Below are positions 43,097-52,055 of a DNA stretch of 64,000 nucleotides, one piece after another. This DNA comes from Streptomyces sp. SKN60 (GTDB lineage Bacteria > Actinomycetota > Actinomycetes > Streptomycetales > Streptomycetaceae). Made by a program: the position numbers and the translations under genes. The DNA lies in the NCBI RefSeq assembly GCF_026236535.1, contig NZ_JAHTMW010000001.1, forward strand, positions 62,001 to 126,000, read 5' to 3'. Positions within the stretch are counted from its first letter, which is position 1; each line of letters opens with the position of its first letter. The notes beneath the pieces are model-generated. The model did no database searches and was not told the origin of the DNA. It saw only the letters and a program-made list of their open reading frames with translations.

Positions 43097-44347
43097 ATGG
43101 GTGAGACCACGAGGAGAACGATCGGGCCGGAGGAGCGCCGGGCGCGGCTCGCGGTGCGGCACCGGCTGGCCGGGGCGGCGCGGGCGGGGACAGCGGAGGA
43201 GGTCGCCGGTTCGCTGGTGGCGCTGCACGCGACGGACGCGGCGACGGTGTTCCTGGCCGTGGGCGCGCGGCTCGCGGCCGCGCCCGGCCGGGCCCCGGAC
43301 CCGGTGACAGCGCTGGAGCAGGCACTGTATGGGGAACGCACCCTCACCCGGATGCACGGCATGCGGCACACCCTCTTCGTCGTGCCGTCCGCGCTCGCCG
43401 CCGTCGTCCACTCCTCCACCGCCGACGCCGCCTCCGTCCGCGAACGCACCACGCTCGTCAAGCACTTGACGGCGGGCAGCGACTACGACGCGCAGTGGCT
43501 TGCCGAGACCGAGCGGCAGGTCCTGGCCGAGCTGGCGGCGCGAGGCGAGGCGACGGGTGCGGAACTCGGGGCGGCCGTACCGCGCTTGCGGGCGCAGTAC
43601 GTGTACGGGGTGGGCACCAACCAGGAGGGGCCGCAGTCGGTCGCGAGCCGGGTGCTGCGGGTGCTCGGCATGGAGGGGCGGATCGCCCGGGGGCGGCCGC
43701 AGGGCGGCTGGACGTCGAGCCGGTTCCGCTGGGCGCCGGCCCCGCCGTACGCCGAGATCCCGCGGGGCGAGGCGCAGGCGGAGCTCGTACGGCACTGGCT
43801 GGCCGCGTACGGTCCGGCGACCGAGGCGGACCTGAAGTGGTGGACGGGCTGGAAGGTCACGGACGTACGGCGGGCCCTGGCGGCGGTCGGGGCGGAACGC
43901 GTCGCGCTGGAGGAGGGCACCGGCTTCGTCCTGCCGGACGACCTCGATCCCGTACCCGTACCCGTATCCGAACACGTACCGCCGGCGGACGAGCCGTGGG
44001 CGGCGCTGCTGCCGGCGCTCGATCCGACGCCGATGGGGTGGCAGTCCCGCGACTGGTACCTGGACCCGGCGCACCGCGCCGCGCTGTTCGACCGGAGCGG
44101 GAACATCGGTCCGACGGTGTGGTGGAACGGGCGGATCGTGGGCGGCTGGGCGCAGCGCGCCGACGGCGAGATCGTGTGGCGGCTGTTCACAGGCGCCGGC
44201 ATGGGCACGGACCTGGGGAAGGATGCCGTACGAGCGGTGGAGGTGGCGGTGGAGGCCGAGGCGGCGCGACTGGCGGCCTGGGTCGGCGAGGTCCGGATCA
44301 CGCCCCGCTTCCGTACCCCTCTCGAAAAGGAACTGAGCTCCCTGTGA
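43097..44347 (+). CDS. Winged-helix DNA-binding protein (HTH_42, AlkZ/YcaQ-like)
   Basis: A 416-residue protein of the HTH_42 family (winged-helix DNA-binding domain, related to the AlkZ/YcaQ glycosylases). Typical segments are GSLVALHATDAATVFLAVGARL, RTLTRMHGMRHTLFVVPSALA, VYGVGTNQEGPQSVASRVLRVLGMEGRI and PTPMGWQSRDWYLDPAHRAALFDRSGNIGPTVWWNGRIVGGWAQ. AlkZ enzymes act on interstrand crosslinks or alkylated bases, and one clade protects antibiotic producers from their own genotoxins. Activity is not established for this one. Its stop overlaps the ATP-grasp gene (GTGA). Confidence 0.82.
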   Translation: MGETTRRTIGPEERRARLAVRHRLAGAARAGTAEEVAGSLVALHATDAATVFLAVGARLAAAPGRAPDPVTALEQALYGERTLTRMHGMRHTLFVVPSALAAVVHSSTADAASVRERTTLVKHLTAGSDYDAQWLAETERQVLAELAARGEATGAELGAAVPRLRAQYVYGVGTNQEGPQSVASRVLRVLGMEGRIARGRPQGGWTSSRFRWAPAPPYAEIPRGEAQAELVRHWLAAYGPATEADLKWWTGWKVTDVRRALAAVGAERVALEEGTGFVLPDDLDPVPVPVSEHVPPADEPWAALLPALDPTPMGWQSRDWYLDPAHRAALFDRSGNIGPTVWWNGRIVGGWAQRADGEIVWRLFTGAGMGTDLGKDAVRAVEVAVEAEAARLAAWVGEVRITPRFRTPLEKELSSL

Positions 44348-45159
44348 CCGGCACCGACCTCCTCCTGATATCCGCGCAGCGCACCTCCACCGCGCTCCTC
44401 CTCACCGAGGCCGCCCGGCGGCGCGGCATGGCGACCCGGGTGCTCGACGGGAGCCGGCCGGCGGACTCCGTCGTACGCCCGGGCGAGGCCGTGCACTGGC
44501 ACGGCGGGCCGCGGCTCGCCGACCGGGTCGCTCCAGCGCTCGGGTCCGGGCTCGGGCTCGGGCTGCTTGAGCCGTCGGACGGCTGGCTGGCGGGGCTGCC
44601 GTGGGAGTTCACGCGGCGCCGGATCACGCTGGAGCCGTTCTCGGCCGTCTACCGGGAGGTGTTCCAGCCGGTGTTCCTGAAGCCGCCGTCGGACAAGTCG
44701 TTCGCGCCCGGGGTGTACGGCGACGACCCCGACCGCGGCCTCTCCGACCTCGCGCGCACCGTGCCGCCGCACACGCCGGTCCTCGTCTCGGACCCGGTGA
44801 CGTTCACGGCCGAGTACCGCCTCTTCGTCCTCGACGGGCGGGTCGTGACCGGGAGCCGTTACGCCGTGTACGGGCGGCTCGACCCCGGCCCGCTCACGCC
44901 GGAGGCGCGGCGCTTCGGAGAGGAGCTGCTCTCGGCGGTGGGCGACACCCTGCCGAGCGGGGTGGTCGTGGACGTGGGCACGGTGGAAGGCACCGGGTGG
45001 GCGGTGGTGGAGGCGAACATGGCGTGGTTCGCCCAGTGCTACGCGGCGGATCCGGATGCCGTCCTCGATGTGGTCCTGCGGGCGGCGGGCCCGCGCGAGC
45101 GGGTCGCGGAGCGGGACCGCTCGTTCCTTCGGGTGACATCGCCGACGGGATCGGGCTGA
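44344..45159 (+). CDS. ATP-grasp domain protein (DUF4343-like)
   Basis: A 271-residue protein of the ATP-grasp-type DUF4343 family. Recognisable are an N-terminal Rossmann-like segment (LLLISAQRTSTALLLTEAARRRGM), SAVYREVFQPVFLKPPSDKSFAPGVY and DPVTFTAEYRLFVLDGRVVTGSRYAVYG. The segment GVVVDVGTVEGTGWAVVEANMAWFAQ has the E-A-N metal/ATP pattern of ATP-grasp ligases. Function unknown; such proteins form amide or ester links or modify small molecules. The overlap with the winged-helix gene indicates a functional pair. Confidence 0.82.
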   Translation: MTGTDLLLISAQRTSTALLLTEAARRRGMATRVLDGSRPADSVVRPGEAVHWHGGPRLADRVAPALGSGLGLGLLEPSDGWLAGLPWEFTRRRITLEPFSAVYREVFQPVFLKPPSDKSFAPGVYGDDPDRGLSDLARTVPPHTPVLVSDPVTFTAEYRLFVLDGRVVTGSRYAVYGRLDPGPLTPEARRFGEELLSAVGDTLPSGVVVDVGTVEGTGWAVVEANMAWFAQCYAADPDAVLDVVLRAAGPRERVAERDRSFLRVTSPTGSG

Positions 45160-45272
45160 CTGGCGTACGGGTGACGAGAAACGCGCCCCGGCTCCGACGT
45201 CCCCTGTGAGAGAACCACAGCACACCAGAACACCCCACCCCACCCCTCCGGACGAGGAGCGAGGAGAACGTC

Positions 45273-45704
45273 ATGAAGTACCTGGTGATGGTGCAGGGCT
45301 CGCAGGCCGACTACGACGCGATGAACGGCAAGGCCACGCCCGAGAGCCCGGCGTGGAGCGAACAGGACCTGAGGGCGATGTTCGCCTACATGAACTCGAT
45401 CAACGAGGACCTCGCGGAGAGCGGCGAGTGGATCGACGGGCAGGGGCTGGTCGAGCCGGCCAGGACCCGGTTCGTGACCGCCGACTCCGAGGGCCGGCCG
45501 GTCGTGACCGACGGGCCGTACGCGGAGACCCAGGAAGTGCTCGCGGGCTACTGGGTGGTGGACTGCGCGAGCCTGGACCGGGTCACGGAGATCGCGGCCC
45601 GGGTGGCCCAGTGCCCGCAGCCGCCCGGCGCACCGGAGTACCCGGTGGTGATCCGCCCGATCGACGAGGCGGGCGGCGCCGACATCGGCGCCGCCACGAC
45701 GTGA
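45273..45704 (+). CDS. YciI-like protein
   Basis: A 143-residue YCII-family protein: MKYLVMVQGSQADYDAMNG and VVTDGPYAETQEVLAGYWVVDCASLDRVTEIAARV, containing the DGP(F/Y) signature. In many Streptomyces the gene is followed by an ECF-like sigma factor (SigJ-type); none follows here, so the usual partner is missing or elsewhere. Function of the family is uncertain. It has a strong ribosome-binding site (GAGGAGAAC) before ATG 45273. Confidence 0.88.
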   Translation: MKYLVMVQGSQADYDAMNGKATPESPAWSEQDLRAMFAYMNSINEDLAESGEWIDGQGLVEPARTRFVTADSEGRPVVTDGPYAETQEVLAGYWVVDCASLDRVTEIAARVAQCPQPPGAPEYPVVIRPIDEAGGADIGAATT

Positions 45705-45797
45705 CGCCCGAAATTCACAACTCCTCCTCAACCGGCGGTTGCGGACGTTACGGTTCCCCCGGGGCGCCTGCCGCATCGGAACTGTCCGGGGGGACAC

Positions 45798-47939
45798 ATG
45801 CACGAGTTGACCAAGGGAGCCAATGTCGGCCTCGCCGAACTGAGCGAGGACGCGGGATCGGTGATCGTCGGTCTGAGCTGGAGCAGCGCCTCCGGCGCCG
45901 GGGACGCGGACGTGTCCGTCCTGCTTCTGGACGGCGACGGCAAGGTCCGCAACGACGCCGACTTCTACTTCTACAACCACCCGGCCGCCGAGGACGGCAG
46001 CGTGCAGCTGCTCGGCAAGACGCCCACCGAGAACGGCAGTGAGGACCGCATCGGGCTCGACCTCACGGCCGTCCCGGACGACGTACGGACCGTCGTCGTG
46101 GCGGCGAGCCAGTACGGCGGGGCCCGCTTCGGCGACCTGGACGACCTGCGGATGACGGTCTCGGACCGCTCGGGCGAGACGCTGCTCGGCTTCTCGATCA
46201 GCGACGCCACGGTCGAGACGGCGTTCATCTTCGGCGAGCTGTACCGGCGCAACGAGGAGTGGAAGTTCCGCGCGGTCGGGCAGGGTTACGAGACGGGGCT
46301 CGCCGGCCTCGCCACCGACTTCGGCATCGACATCCTCGAGGACGAGGCGGACGGCGACGGAGAGGGCGACGTCACGACCGAGGCGGCGGAGGCGGCGGGC
46401 GCGGAGGCCGCCACGGCAGTGGAAACCTCCGGACCGCCCGCACACCCGGCCCCCTCCGCGCCCGCCTCGCCCACCGAAGCCGCACCGTCCGCCGCACCCG
46501 CCGCGCCCTCCACGGTCCCAGCCCCCGCCGCAGCCCCCGGCCCCACGCCGGTCGCCCCCGTCCCCGCACCGCGCCGGCGCCCCCGCACCGCGAAGAAGAA
46601 GGTCACCCTCCCCACCACCCCCAAGAAGTCCCTCGCGGAGAACGACGCGTGGAAGCCCGCCCGGCTCTTCCCCGTCCCCTCCTACAAGAGCGACCGGGAG
46701 CGGGAGGTACGGGCGACGTCCGTGCTGCTGTCGGTGATGGCGGAGGTGCCGGAGTTCGGGCGGCGGCTCACCGCCGCGTTCGGCGCACCGGCGGGGCGGA
46801 TGCAGACGTTCACGGAGGTCTCGCTCCCGCACGGGGACACCCCCAGGCGCCCGGACGGCGTGATCCGGGTGGAGCGGGCGGGCAAGCTGTGGACGGCGCT
46901 CGTCGAGACGAAGACGAACGGCAATCCGCTCAAGGCCGAGCAGGTCCAGGACTACATGGACATCGCGGCCCGGCGCGGCTACGAGGCCGTGATCACCCTC
47001 TCCAACGACGTGGCACTGGAGGGCACCCCGCTCGTCGACGTCAAGATCGACGGCCGGCGCAAGCACAGGGTGGCGCTCCGGCATCTCTCATGGGCCGAGG
47101 TCGCCCACCAGGCGCAGATGCTGATCCGGCACGAGGGCGTCGGCAACGCGGCGCACGCCTGGCTGCTGCAGGAGCTGCTCCACTACCTCCAGCACGAGAA
47201 CTCGGGCTGCCACGGCTTCCAGAACATGGGCCCCGCCTGGGTCCCCGTTCGCAACGGCATCGACGCCGAGACGCTCTGCCAGGGCGACCCGCGGGCCGTG
47301 GAGGTCGTGGAGAGCTGGGAGCGCCTCGTACGCCAGGTGTGTCTGCGGCTCGGCGGCGAGCTCGGACAGAAGGTGCTGCCCGTGCAGCGGGCCCGGCGGG
47401 GCACCGACCCGATGTCGCGGCGCGCGGAGCTCGCGGACCGGCTGTGCGAGGAGGGCCGGCTGAGCGCGGAGGTGCGGATGGACGGCGCGCAGAGCATCCT
47501 CACCGTCACCGCTGACCTGCGCACGGGCAAGATCCGCACGTCCGTGGAGGTCGCGGCCCCGGACAGCGGATATCCGCTGTCCGTCGCCAAGCGGCTCGTC
47601 CGGGTCCTGGCCGAGGCTCCGGCGGACCTGCACGTGGAGACCCTGGTGGAGGGCCGGAACGGGCCGCGCGGCACCCTGGAGCGGCTGCGGCCGGAGCCCG
47701 GCGACCTGCTGCCGAAGGACGGGGCGGCGATCACCGGATTCCGGCTGTCCCTGTTCAAGGGCATGGGCGCCAGCCGGGGCAGTACGGAGTCCGGGTTCAT
47801 CCGCAGCGTGGACGACGCCGTGGACCGGTTCCACGGCTCCGTGGTCGCCCATCTCGGCCAGTTCGAGCGCCGCGCCACCCCCGCGGCCGCGCCCACGCCC
47901 GCGGCCGCGCCCACGCCCGCACCCGCCGCCCGGGCCTGA
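45798..47939 (+). CDS. TerD domain fused to a PD-(D/E)XK nuclease-like protein
   Basis: A 713-residue protein. Residues 1-175 are a TerD domain, a calcium-binding fold of the tellurite/stress (Ter) systems (LTKGANVGL, VSVLLLDGDGKVRNDADFYFYNHPAAEDGSVQLLG, GSEDRIGLDLTAVPDDVRTVVVAAS). Then follow a Pro/Ala-rich linker (about 190-258) and a basic patch (PRRRPRTAKKKVTLPTTPKKS). Residues about 290-450 are a PD-(D/E)XK-like core with RPDGVIRV (Asp353) and ALVETKTNG (Glu370, Lys372). A C-terminal domain with an ALVETKTNG-independent beta-rich stretch (VRMDGAQSILTVTADL...) ends in a Pro/Ala tail. TerD-nuclease fusions belong to the Ter-linked defence or stress modules; whether this one is active is unknown. 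The start ATG is preceded only by G-rich sequence. Confidence 0.85.
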   Translation: MHELTKGANVGLAELSEDAGSVIVGLSWSSASGAGDADVSVLLLDGDGKVRNDADFYFYNHPAAEDGSVQLLGKTPTENGSEDRIGLDLTAVPDDVRTVVVAASQYGGARFGDLDDLRMTVSDRSGETLLGFSISDATVETAFIFGELYRRNEEWKFRAVGQGYETGLAGLATDFGIDILEDEADGDGEGDVTTEAAEAAGAEAATAVETSGPPAHPAPSAPASPTEAAPSAAPAAPSTVPAPAAAPGPTPVAPVPAPRRRPRTAKKKVTLPTTPKKSLAENDAWKPARLFPVPSYKSDREREVRATSVLLSVMAEVPEFGRRLTAAFGAPAGRMQTFTEVSLPHGDTPRRPDGVIRVERAGKLWTALVETKTNGNPLKAEQVQDYMDIAARRGYEAVITLSNDVALEGTPLVDVKIDGRRKHRVALRHLSWAEVAHQAQMLIRHEGVGNAAHAWLLQELLHYLQHENSGCHGFQNMGPAWVPVRNGIDAETLCQGDPRAVEVVESWERLVRQVCLRLGGELGQKVLPVQRARRGTDPMSRRAELADRLCEEGRLSAEVRMDGAQSILTVTADLRTGKIRTSVEVAAPDSGYPLSVAKRLVRVLAEAPADLHVETLVEGRNGPRGTLERLRPEPGDLLPKDGAAITGFRLSLFKGMGASRGSTESGFIRSVDDAVDRFHGSVVAHLGQFERRATPAAAPTPAAAPTPAPAARA

Positions 47940-47967
47940 AACAGCTCGGCCGCCCCTCAGCCCCGGC

Positions 47968-48570
47968 TCAGCCCTGCCTGAGCCGGGCCAGGGTCGTGTC
48001 CAGGTCCACGGCGCAGGAGGTGGTGCGGTTGTGGGGGAGTTTGGCGAGGAGGGCGGCGAGGCCGCAGGTGTTGGTGAGGGCCGAGAAGACCAGGCCGGCC
48101 GCGATCGCCGCCGAGAGGAGCTGGAAGGCGGGGTGGAGGAGGCCGAGGAGGAGGCCCAGGAGGACCAGGGTGCCGGCGGTGAGGCGGACCTGGCGGTCCA
48201 TGGCCCAGGGAGTACGGGTCGGGGCGGGGCCGGCCGGGTGGGCGAGGGCGTGGCCGCGGGCGGCCCAGCCGGAGGTGCCGCCGGTCAGGTTGGTGACCGG
48301 GATGCCGTGGGCGGCGAGGCGGTCGCAGGCGGTGCGGGAGCGGTTGCCGGACTGGCAGACGATCACGAGCTCGCCGCGGGCCGCCGCCTCCTTGAGGGCG
48401 GGGACGGCGCGGTCGATCCGGTCGAGGGGCACGTTGAGGGCGCCGGGGACGTGGCCGCCCGCGTATTCGCCGGGGGTGCGGACGTCGACGACGGTGAGCT
48501 CGGCGAGCCGGGCCCGGGTCTGGTCGGCGTCGAGGGAAGCGGGGGTGGGGGTGGGCATGGCAGGTGTCAT
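47968..48570 (-). CDS. Rhodanese-like protein with C-terminal membrane domain
   Basis: A 200-residue protein. The N-terminal rhodanese domain has VVDVRTPGEYAGGHVPGALNVPLD and the active-site loop VIVCQSGNRSRTACDRL, with the catalytic Cys in CQSGNRS. A C-terminal hydrophobic hairpin (VRLTAGTLVLLGLLLGLLHPAFQLLSAAIAAGLVFSALTNTCGLAALLAKLP) resembles DUF2892. It probably transfers sulfane sulfur near the membrane. It is divergent from the CsoR-family gene with a TACCCC-GGGGTA operator between. The start could be ATG 48570 or 48558; AAGGA lies just before the first and 12 bases before the second. Confidence 0.88.
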   Translation of the reverse strand: MTPAMPTPTPASLDADQTRARLAELTVVDVRTPGEYAGGHVPGALNVPLDRIDRAVPALKEAAARGELVIVCQSGNRSRTACDRLAAHGIPVTNLTGGTSGWAARGHALAHPAGPAPTRTPWAMDRQVRLTAGTLVLLGLLLGLLHPAFQLLSAAIAAGLVFSALTNTCGLAALLAKLPHNRTTSCAVDLDTTLARLRQG

Positions 48571-48608
48571 CCTTGGTTTTCGACGGGACCCCGTGGTGGG
48601 GAGTAAAT

Positions 48609-48622
48609 TACCCCCTGGGGTA
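48609..48622. promoter_or_regulatory. Operator 1 of the reactive-sulfur regulon
   Basis: The near-palindrome TACCCCCTGGGGTA lies between rhodanese and the csoR-family gene, 17 bp before the regulator start. It matches the G/C-run style of CsoR/CstR sites and resembles the two at 51150 and 51185. Confidence 0.65.
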
Positions 48623-48630
48623 TCTGCTGA

Positions 48631-48927
<297 letters not shown>

Positions 48928-48937
48928 GCGCCTCCCG

Positions 48938-49714
48938 CTACATCGCCGAATCGAGCAGCATCAGCGCCGCGACCACCAGCAGCACCGCCCCGAACACCCG
49001 GCGCAGCGTGTCCGCCGGGATGCGGGAGGCGAGCCGCCGGCCGTCCCAGGCCGCCAGGACCGCCGCGCCCGTGAACGGGGCGACGACCGCCCAGTCCACC
49101 GGCGCCGAGCCGCCCGCCCGGGCGAGCAGCGCGACCAGCGCGTTGACCGCGACGACCAGCAGGCTGGTCCCGACCGCCGGACGCATCCGCAGGCCGACGA
49201 CCTGGACGAGCGCCGGTACGGTCAGGAAGCCGCCGCCCACGCCGAGCACCCCGGTGACGGCGCCGAGACCGGCGCCCGCACCCGCGACCGCCGGACCCGA
49301 GCGGCGTACGCCCGACTCCCCGGCCGAGGCCGAGGCGGGGGCGGCGGCCGGGGCCGGGGCCCGGCGGACCATCCGTACCGCCGCGATCCCCGCCACCCCC
49401 GCGAAGCCGAGGGTGAGCAGCCAGTCCGGCAGATGCGCCGAGAGCAGCCCGCCCAGTGCCGCCGGCACCAGGCCGGCCGCGGCGAACAGCGCTCCCGTAC
49501 GCCAGCGGACCTGGCCGTCGCGGGCGTGCCCGTACAGCGCGGTGGCGGCCGTGCCGAGCACGATCAGCAGACTGGCGGTCGCGGCGGCGCCCGGGCTGAA
49601 GCCCAGCAGATAGATCAGGGCCGGTACGGCGAGCACGCTGCCGCCGCCGCCCAGCGCACCGAGCGCGAGCCCGACCACCGCCCCGGCGGCCAGTGCCGTC
49701 AGAGCGGTCAACAT
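48938..49714 (-). CDS. TauE/SafE-family membrane protein
   Basis: A 258-residue permease of the sulfite/organosulfonate exporter family, with about eight helices (LTALAAGAVVGLALGALGGGGSVLAVPALIYLLG...; AGLGAVTGVLGVGGGFLTVPALVQVVGL; FGAVLLVVAALMLLDSAM). The two repeated GGGGS- and GVGGGFL-type motifs are the family signature. It may export sulfite, thiosulfate or another sulfur product. Its ATG lies within the end of the metallo-beta-lactamase gene (7-bp overlap), so the two are translated together. Confidence 0.88.
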   Translation of the reverse strand: MLTALTALAAGAVVGLALGALGGGGSVLAVPALIYLLGFSPGAAATASLLIVLGTAATALYGHARDGQVRWRTGALFAAAGLVPAALGGLLSAHLPDWLLTLGFAGVAGIAAVRMVRRAPAPAAAPASASAGESGVRRSGPAVAGAGAGLGAVTGVLGVGGGFLTVPALVQVVGLRMRPAVGTSLLVVAVNALVALLARAGGSAPVDWAVVAPFTGAAVLAAWDGRRLASRIPADTLRRVFGAVLLVVAALMLLDSAM

Positions 49715-51108
49715 CGGTCGGCGGCAGGCGTGTTCACGAACGTGTTCACGAACGGCGCGTTGTCGAAGGAGTCGTCGATCGCGACGACCTCGTGACCGGC
49801 CGAGGCGAGCAGGGAGGCGGCGAGCGAGGCGCGCAGACCGCCCGCGCAGTGCACCCACACCGGGACCCCGAGCGGTATCTCCCGTATACGGGCGCGCAGT
49901 TCGTGCAGCGGGATGTGCCGGGAGCCCTCGACGTACCCGGCGGAGGCCCGCTCGGTGGCCCGGCGCGCATCCAACAGGACGGATCCCTCCGGGAGTTCAC
50001 GGACGTCGGCGAAGGTGGCGCGGCGCAGCGTCGCGGGCCGCTCCCCGTCCCGTACCCACTCCTCCGGCGTCCCGGTCGCGGCGGCGGCCGGCCGGTCGAT
50101 GCCGACCCGGACCAGCTCGCGCTGCGCCTTGGCGAGCTGCTCGGGCGACTCGGCGAGCAGGGTGACCGGCTTGCCCCAGGGGATCAGCCAGGCGAGGAGC
50201 AGGGCGAGCTGACCGCCGGGGCCCTCGCCCGCCTCGATGTTGTACGAGCCGGCCACGTGCCCCGCGGCGAACGCGACCCGGCTCCGCAGGTCGACCACCC
50301 ACTCGCCGGCGGCCAGCCGCGCGGCGATCTCGTCGGCGTCGGCGACGGCCGGCGGGGTGAGGTCGACGGGCGCGGCGCCGCCACTGTTGAGCGGGCCCAT
50401 GTGGGCGTAATACGCGGGGATGTCGTCGAGCCCGGCGAGCAGGTCGGCGACGAAGGTGTCGACGTCCTTGACGAGGGCCTCGTTGACGGCGGCCTGCTCC
50501 CCGATCGTGGTCGGCGCACCGGAGACATCGGTGGGCACGGCGCCCGCGGCGCACAGGCTGCCGAAGCCGTGGGTGGGCAGGACGGCGGTACGGTCCGGCA
50601 GCTCGGCGGCGAGCCGGTGCGCGGAGGCGTGCTGGGCCCGGGCCAGTGCGGCGGTGAGCCGCGGCTCGACCAGGTCGGGCCGGCCGACGGTGCCGATGAG
50701 CAGCGAGCCGCCGGTGAACACGGCCACGGCCTCGCCGCCCTCCTCAAGCACGTACGCGGTGTGGTGCGGCGTGTGCCCGGGGGTCGCCACGGCCCGCAGC
50801 GCGATCCCCGCGTCGACGGGGAGGACGTCCCCGTCGGTCACGGCCAGCCGCTCGTACGAGACGGGCGCGGCGGCCGGGACGACGTACGCGGCTCCGGTGA
50901 TCCGGGCGAGCTCATGGCCGCCGCTCACGTAGTCGTTGTGCACATGGGTCTCGACCACATGGGAGATCCGCACACCGCGCTGCGCGGCGGCGGCGATCAC
51001 CCGGTCGATGTCGCGCGGAGGGTCGATCACGACCGCGGCCGTCCGACCGCCCGCGAGATAGCTGCGGTTGCCGAGGCCCGGCACTTCGACGGTGTCCACG
51101 AAGAACAC
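49708..51108 (-). CDS. Metallo-beta-lactamase / rhodanese protein (CstB-like)
   Basis: A 466-residue fusion. The MBL part is of the ETHE1/persulfide-dioxygenase kind (VETHVHNDYVSGGHELARITGA with His55, His57, Asp59; ATPGHTPHH with His112), followed by two rhodanese domains. The first has lost its cysteine (LLAESPEQLAK). The second keeps it (VWVHCAGGLRASLAASLLASAG). Note that the position usually occupied by the third iron ligand Asp (TGD in ETHE1) is Gly134 in VFTGGSLLIGTVGRPDL. The enzyme would oxidise or transfer persulfide sulfur; the start is preceded by AGGAG. It is the main effector of the regulon. Confidence 0.85.
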   Translation of the reverse strand: MFFVDTVEVPGLGNRSYLAGGRTAAVVIDPPRDIDRVIAAAAQRGVRISHVVETHVHNDYVSGGHELARITGAAYVVPAAAPVSYERLAVTDGDVLPVDAGIALRAVATPGHTPHHTAYVLEEGGEAVAVFTGGSLLIGTVGRPDLVEPRLTAALARAQHASAHRLAAELPDRTAVLPTHGFGSLCAAGAVPTDVSGAPTTIGEQAAVNEALVKDVDTFVADLLAGLDDIPAYYAHMGPLNSGGAAPVDLTPPAVADADEIAARLAAGEWVVDLRSRVAFAAGHVAGSYNIEAGEGPGGQLALLLAWLIPWGKPVTLLAESPEQLAKAQRELVRVGIDRPAAAATGTPEEWVRDGERPATLRRATFADVRELPEGSVLLDARRATERASAGYVEGSRHIPLHELRARIREIPLGVPVWVHCAGGLRASLAASLLASAGHEVVAIDDSFDNAPFVNTFVNTPAADRC

Positions 51109-51149
51109 GCCCGTACTCCTTCCAGGAGCTCCAGAACTTCAGGAACGCT

Positions 51150-51163
51150 TACCCCCCGGGGTA
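51150..51163. promoter_or_regulatory. Operator 2 of the reactive-sulfur regulon
   Basis: TACCCCCCGGGGTA, a near-palindrome 42-55 bp upstream of the metallo-beta-lactamase ATG. Confidence 0.65.
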
Positions 51164-51184
51164 TGTGAACGACCATAACAGAAG

Positions 51185-51198
51185 TACCCCCGGGGGTA
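51185..51198. promoter_or_regulatory. Operator 3 of the reactive-sulfur regulon
   Basis: TACCCCCGGGGGTA, a perfect 14-bp palindrome 35 bp centre to centre from operator 2, an arrangement expected for two repressor tetramers on one promoter. Confidence 0.7.
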
Positions 51199-51333
51199 TC
51201 TCCGAGGACCTCTCCGGACTGCTAAGCGGACATCTATCCGGTTTGTCGGGTGGGCGGGTATGCTCGAAGTCAAGGACGTATGCGAAGGCCGTACGCGAGG
51301 GGGCGCACAGGCGGGAAAGGCAGGGAGCGGCGG

Positions 51334-52011
51334 ATGAGCATGACGAGACGGCAGCCCGCGGACGGCAGTGCCGCGCCCCTGCTCAACCTGCTGCCGGGCA
51401 TCGGCGGACCCGCGCCCGAGCGGGCCGACGCCGCCCGCAACCGGCGCAAGATCCTCGACGCCGCCGCCCGGATCGTCGCCGAGCAGGGCCCCGAGTGCGT
51501 CACGATGAACCAGGTCGCCCACGCCAGCGGCATCGGCGTCGGCACCGTCTACCGGCGCTTCGGCGACGTCTCCCAGCTGCTGTGGGCGCTGCTCGACGAC
51601 CGCGAGCGGCAGTTCCAGGAGGCGTATCTGGGCGGCCCGCCGCCGCTCGGCCCCGGCGCGCCCGCCGCCGAACGCCTCGACGCCTTCCTCGACGCCCTGG
51701 TCGACCGGGTGGTCGAGCAGCGCGCGATCCTGCTCGCCGCGCAGAGCGCCGCCCCCGTCGCCCGCTACACCAGCGGCGCCTACCTGGCGATGCACACCCA
51801 CGTCGCCCTGCTGGTCTCCCAGGCCCACCCCGACACCAACGCCGCCCTCCTCGCGCACCTCCTCCTCGCGCCCTTCTCGCCGAGCCTGATGCACCACCTG
51901 TCGGAGGAGCAGCAGCTCTCCGCCACCGAACTGAAGGCGGGGATACGGCAGTTGCTCAGCCTCCGCGCACCCGGTGGCGAACCGGCGCCAGCTCCCCCGT
52001 CCAGCCCCTGA
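51334..52011 (+). CDS. TetR-family regulator
   Basis: A 225-residue regulator with a TetR HTH: RRKILDAAARIVAEQGPECVTMNQVAHASGIGVGTVYRRFGDVSQLL. The C-terminal helical domain (LDAFLDALVDRVVEQRAILLAAQ...) would bind an unknown ligand. ATG 51334 has GGGAG upstream. It is divergent from the metallo-beta-lactamase gene; an inverted repeat CGGA-n6-TCCG at about 51226 may be its own site. Whether it belongs to the sulfur regulon is open. Confidence 0.9.
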   Translation: MSMTRRQPADGSAAPLLNLLPGIGGPAPERADAARNRRKILDAAARIVAEQGPECVTMNQVAHASGIGVGTVYRRFGDVSQLLWALLDDRERQFQEAYLGGPPPLGPGAPAAERLDAFLDALVDRVVEQRAILLAAQSAAPVARYTSGAYLAMHTHVALLVSQAHPDTNAALLAHLLLAPFSPSLMHHLSEEQQLSATELKAGIRQLLSLRAPGGEPAPAPPSSP

Positions 52012-52055
52012 AACACCCTGGACCCCGCCCGCCGCCCGGCGCCACGATCGGAACC

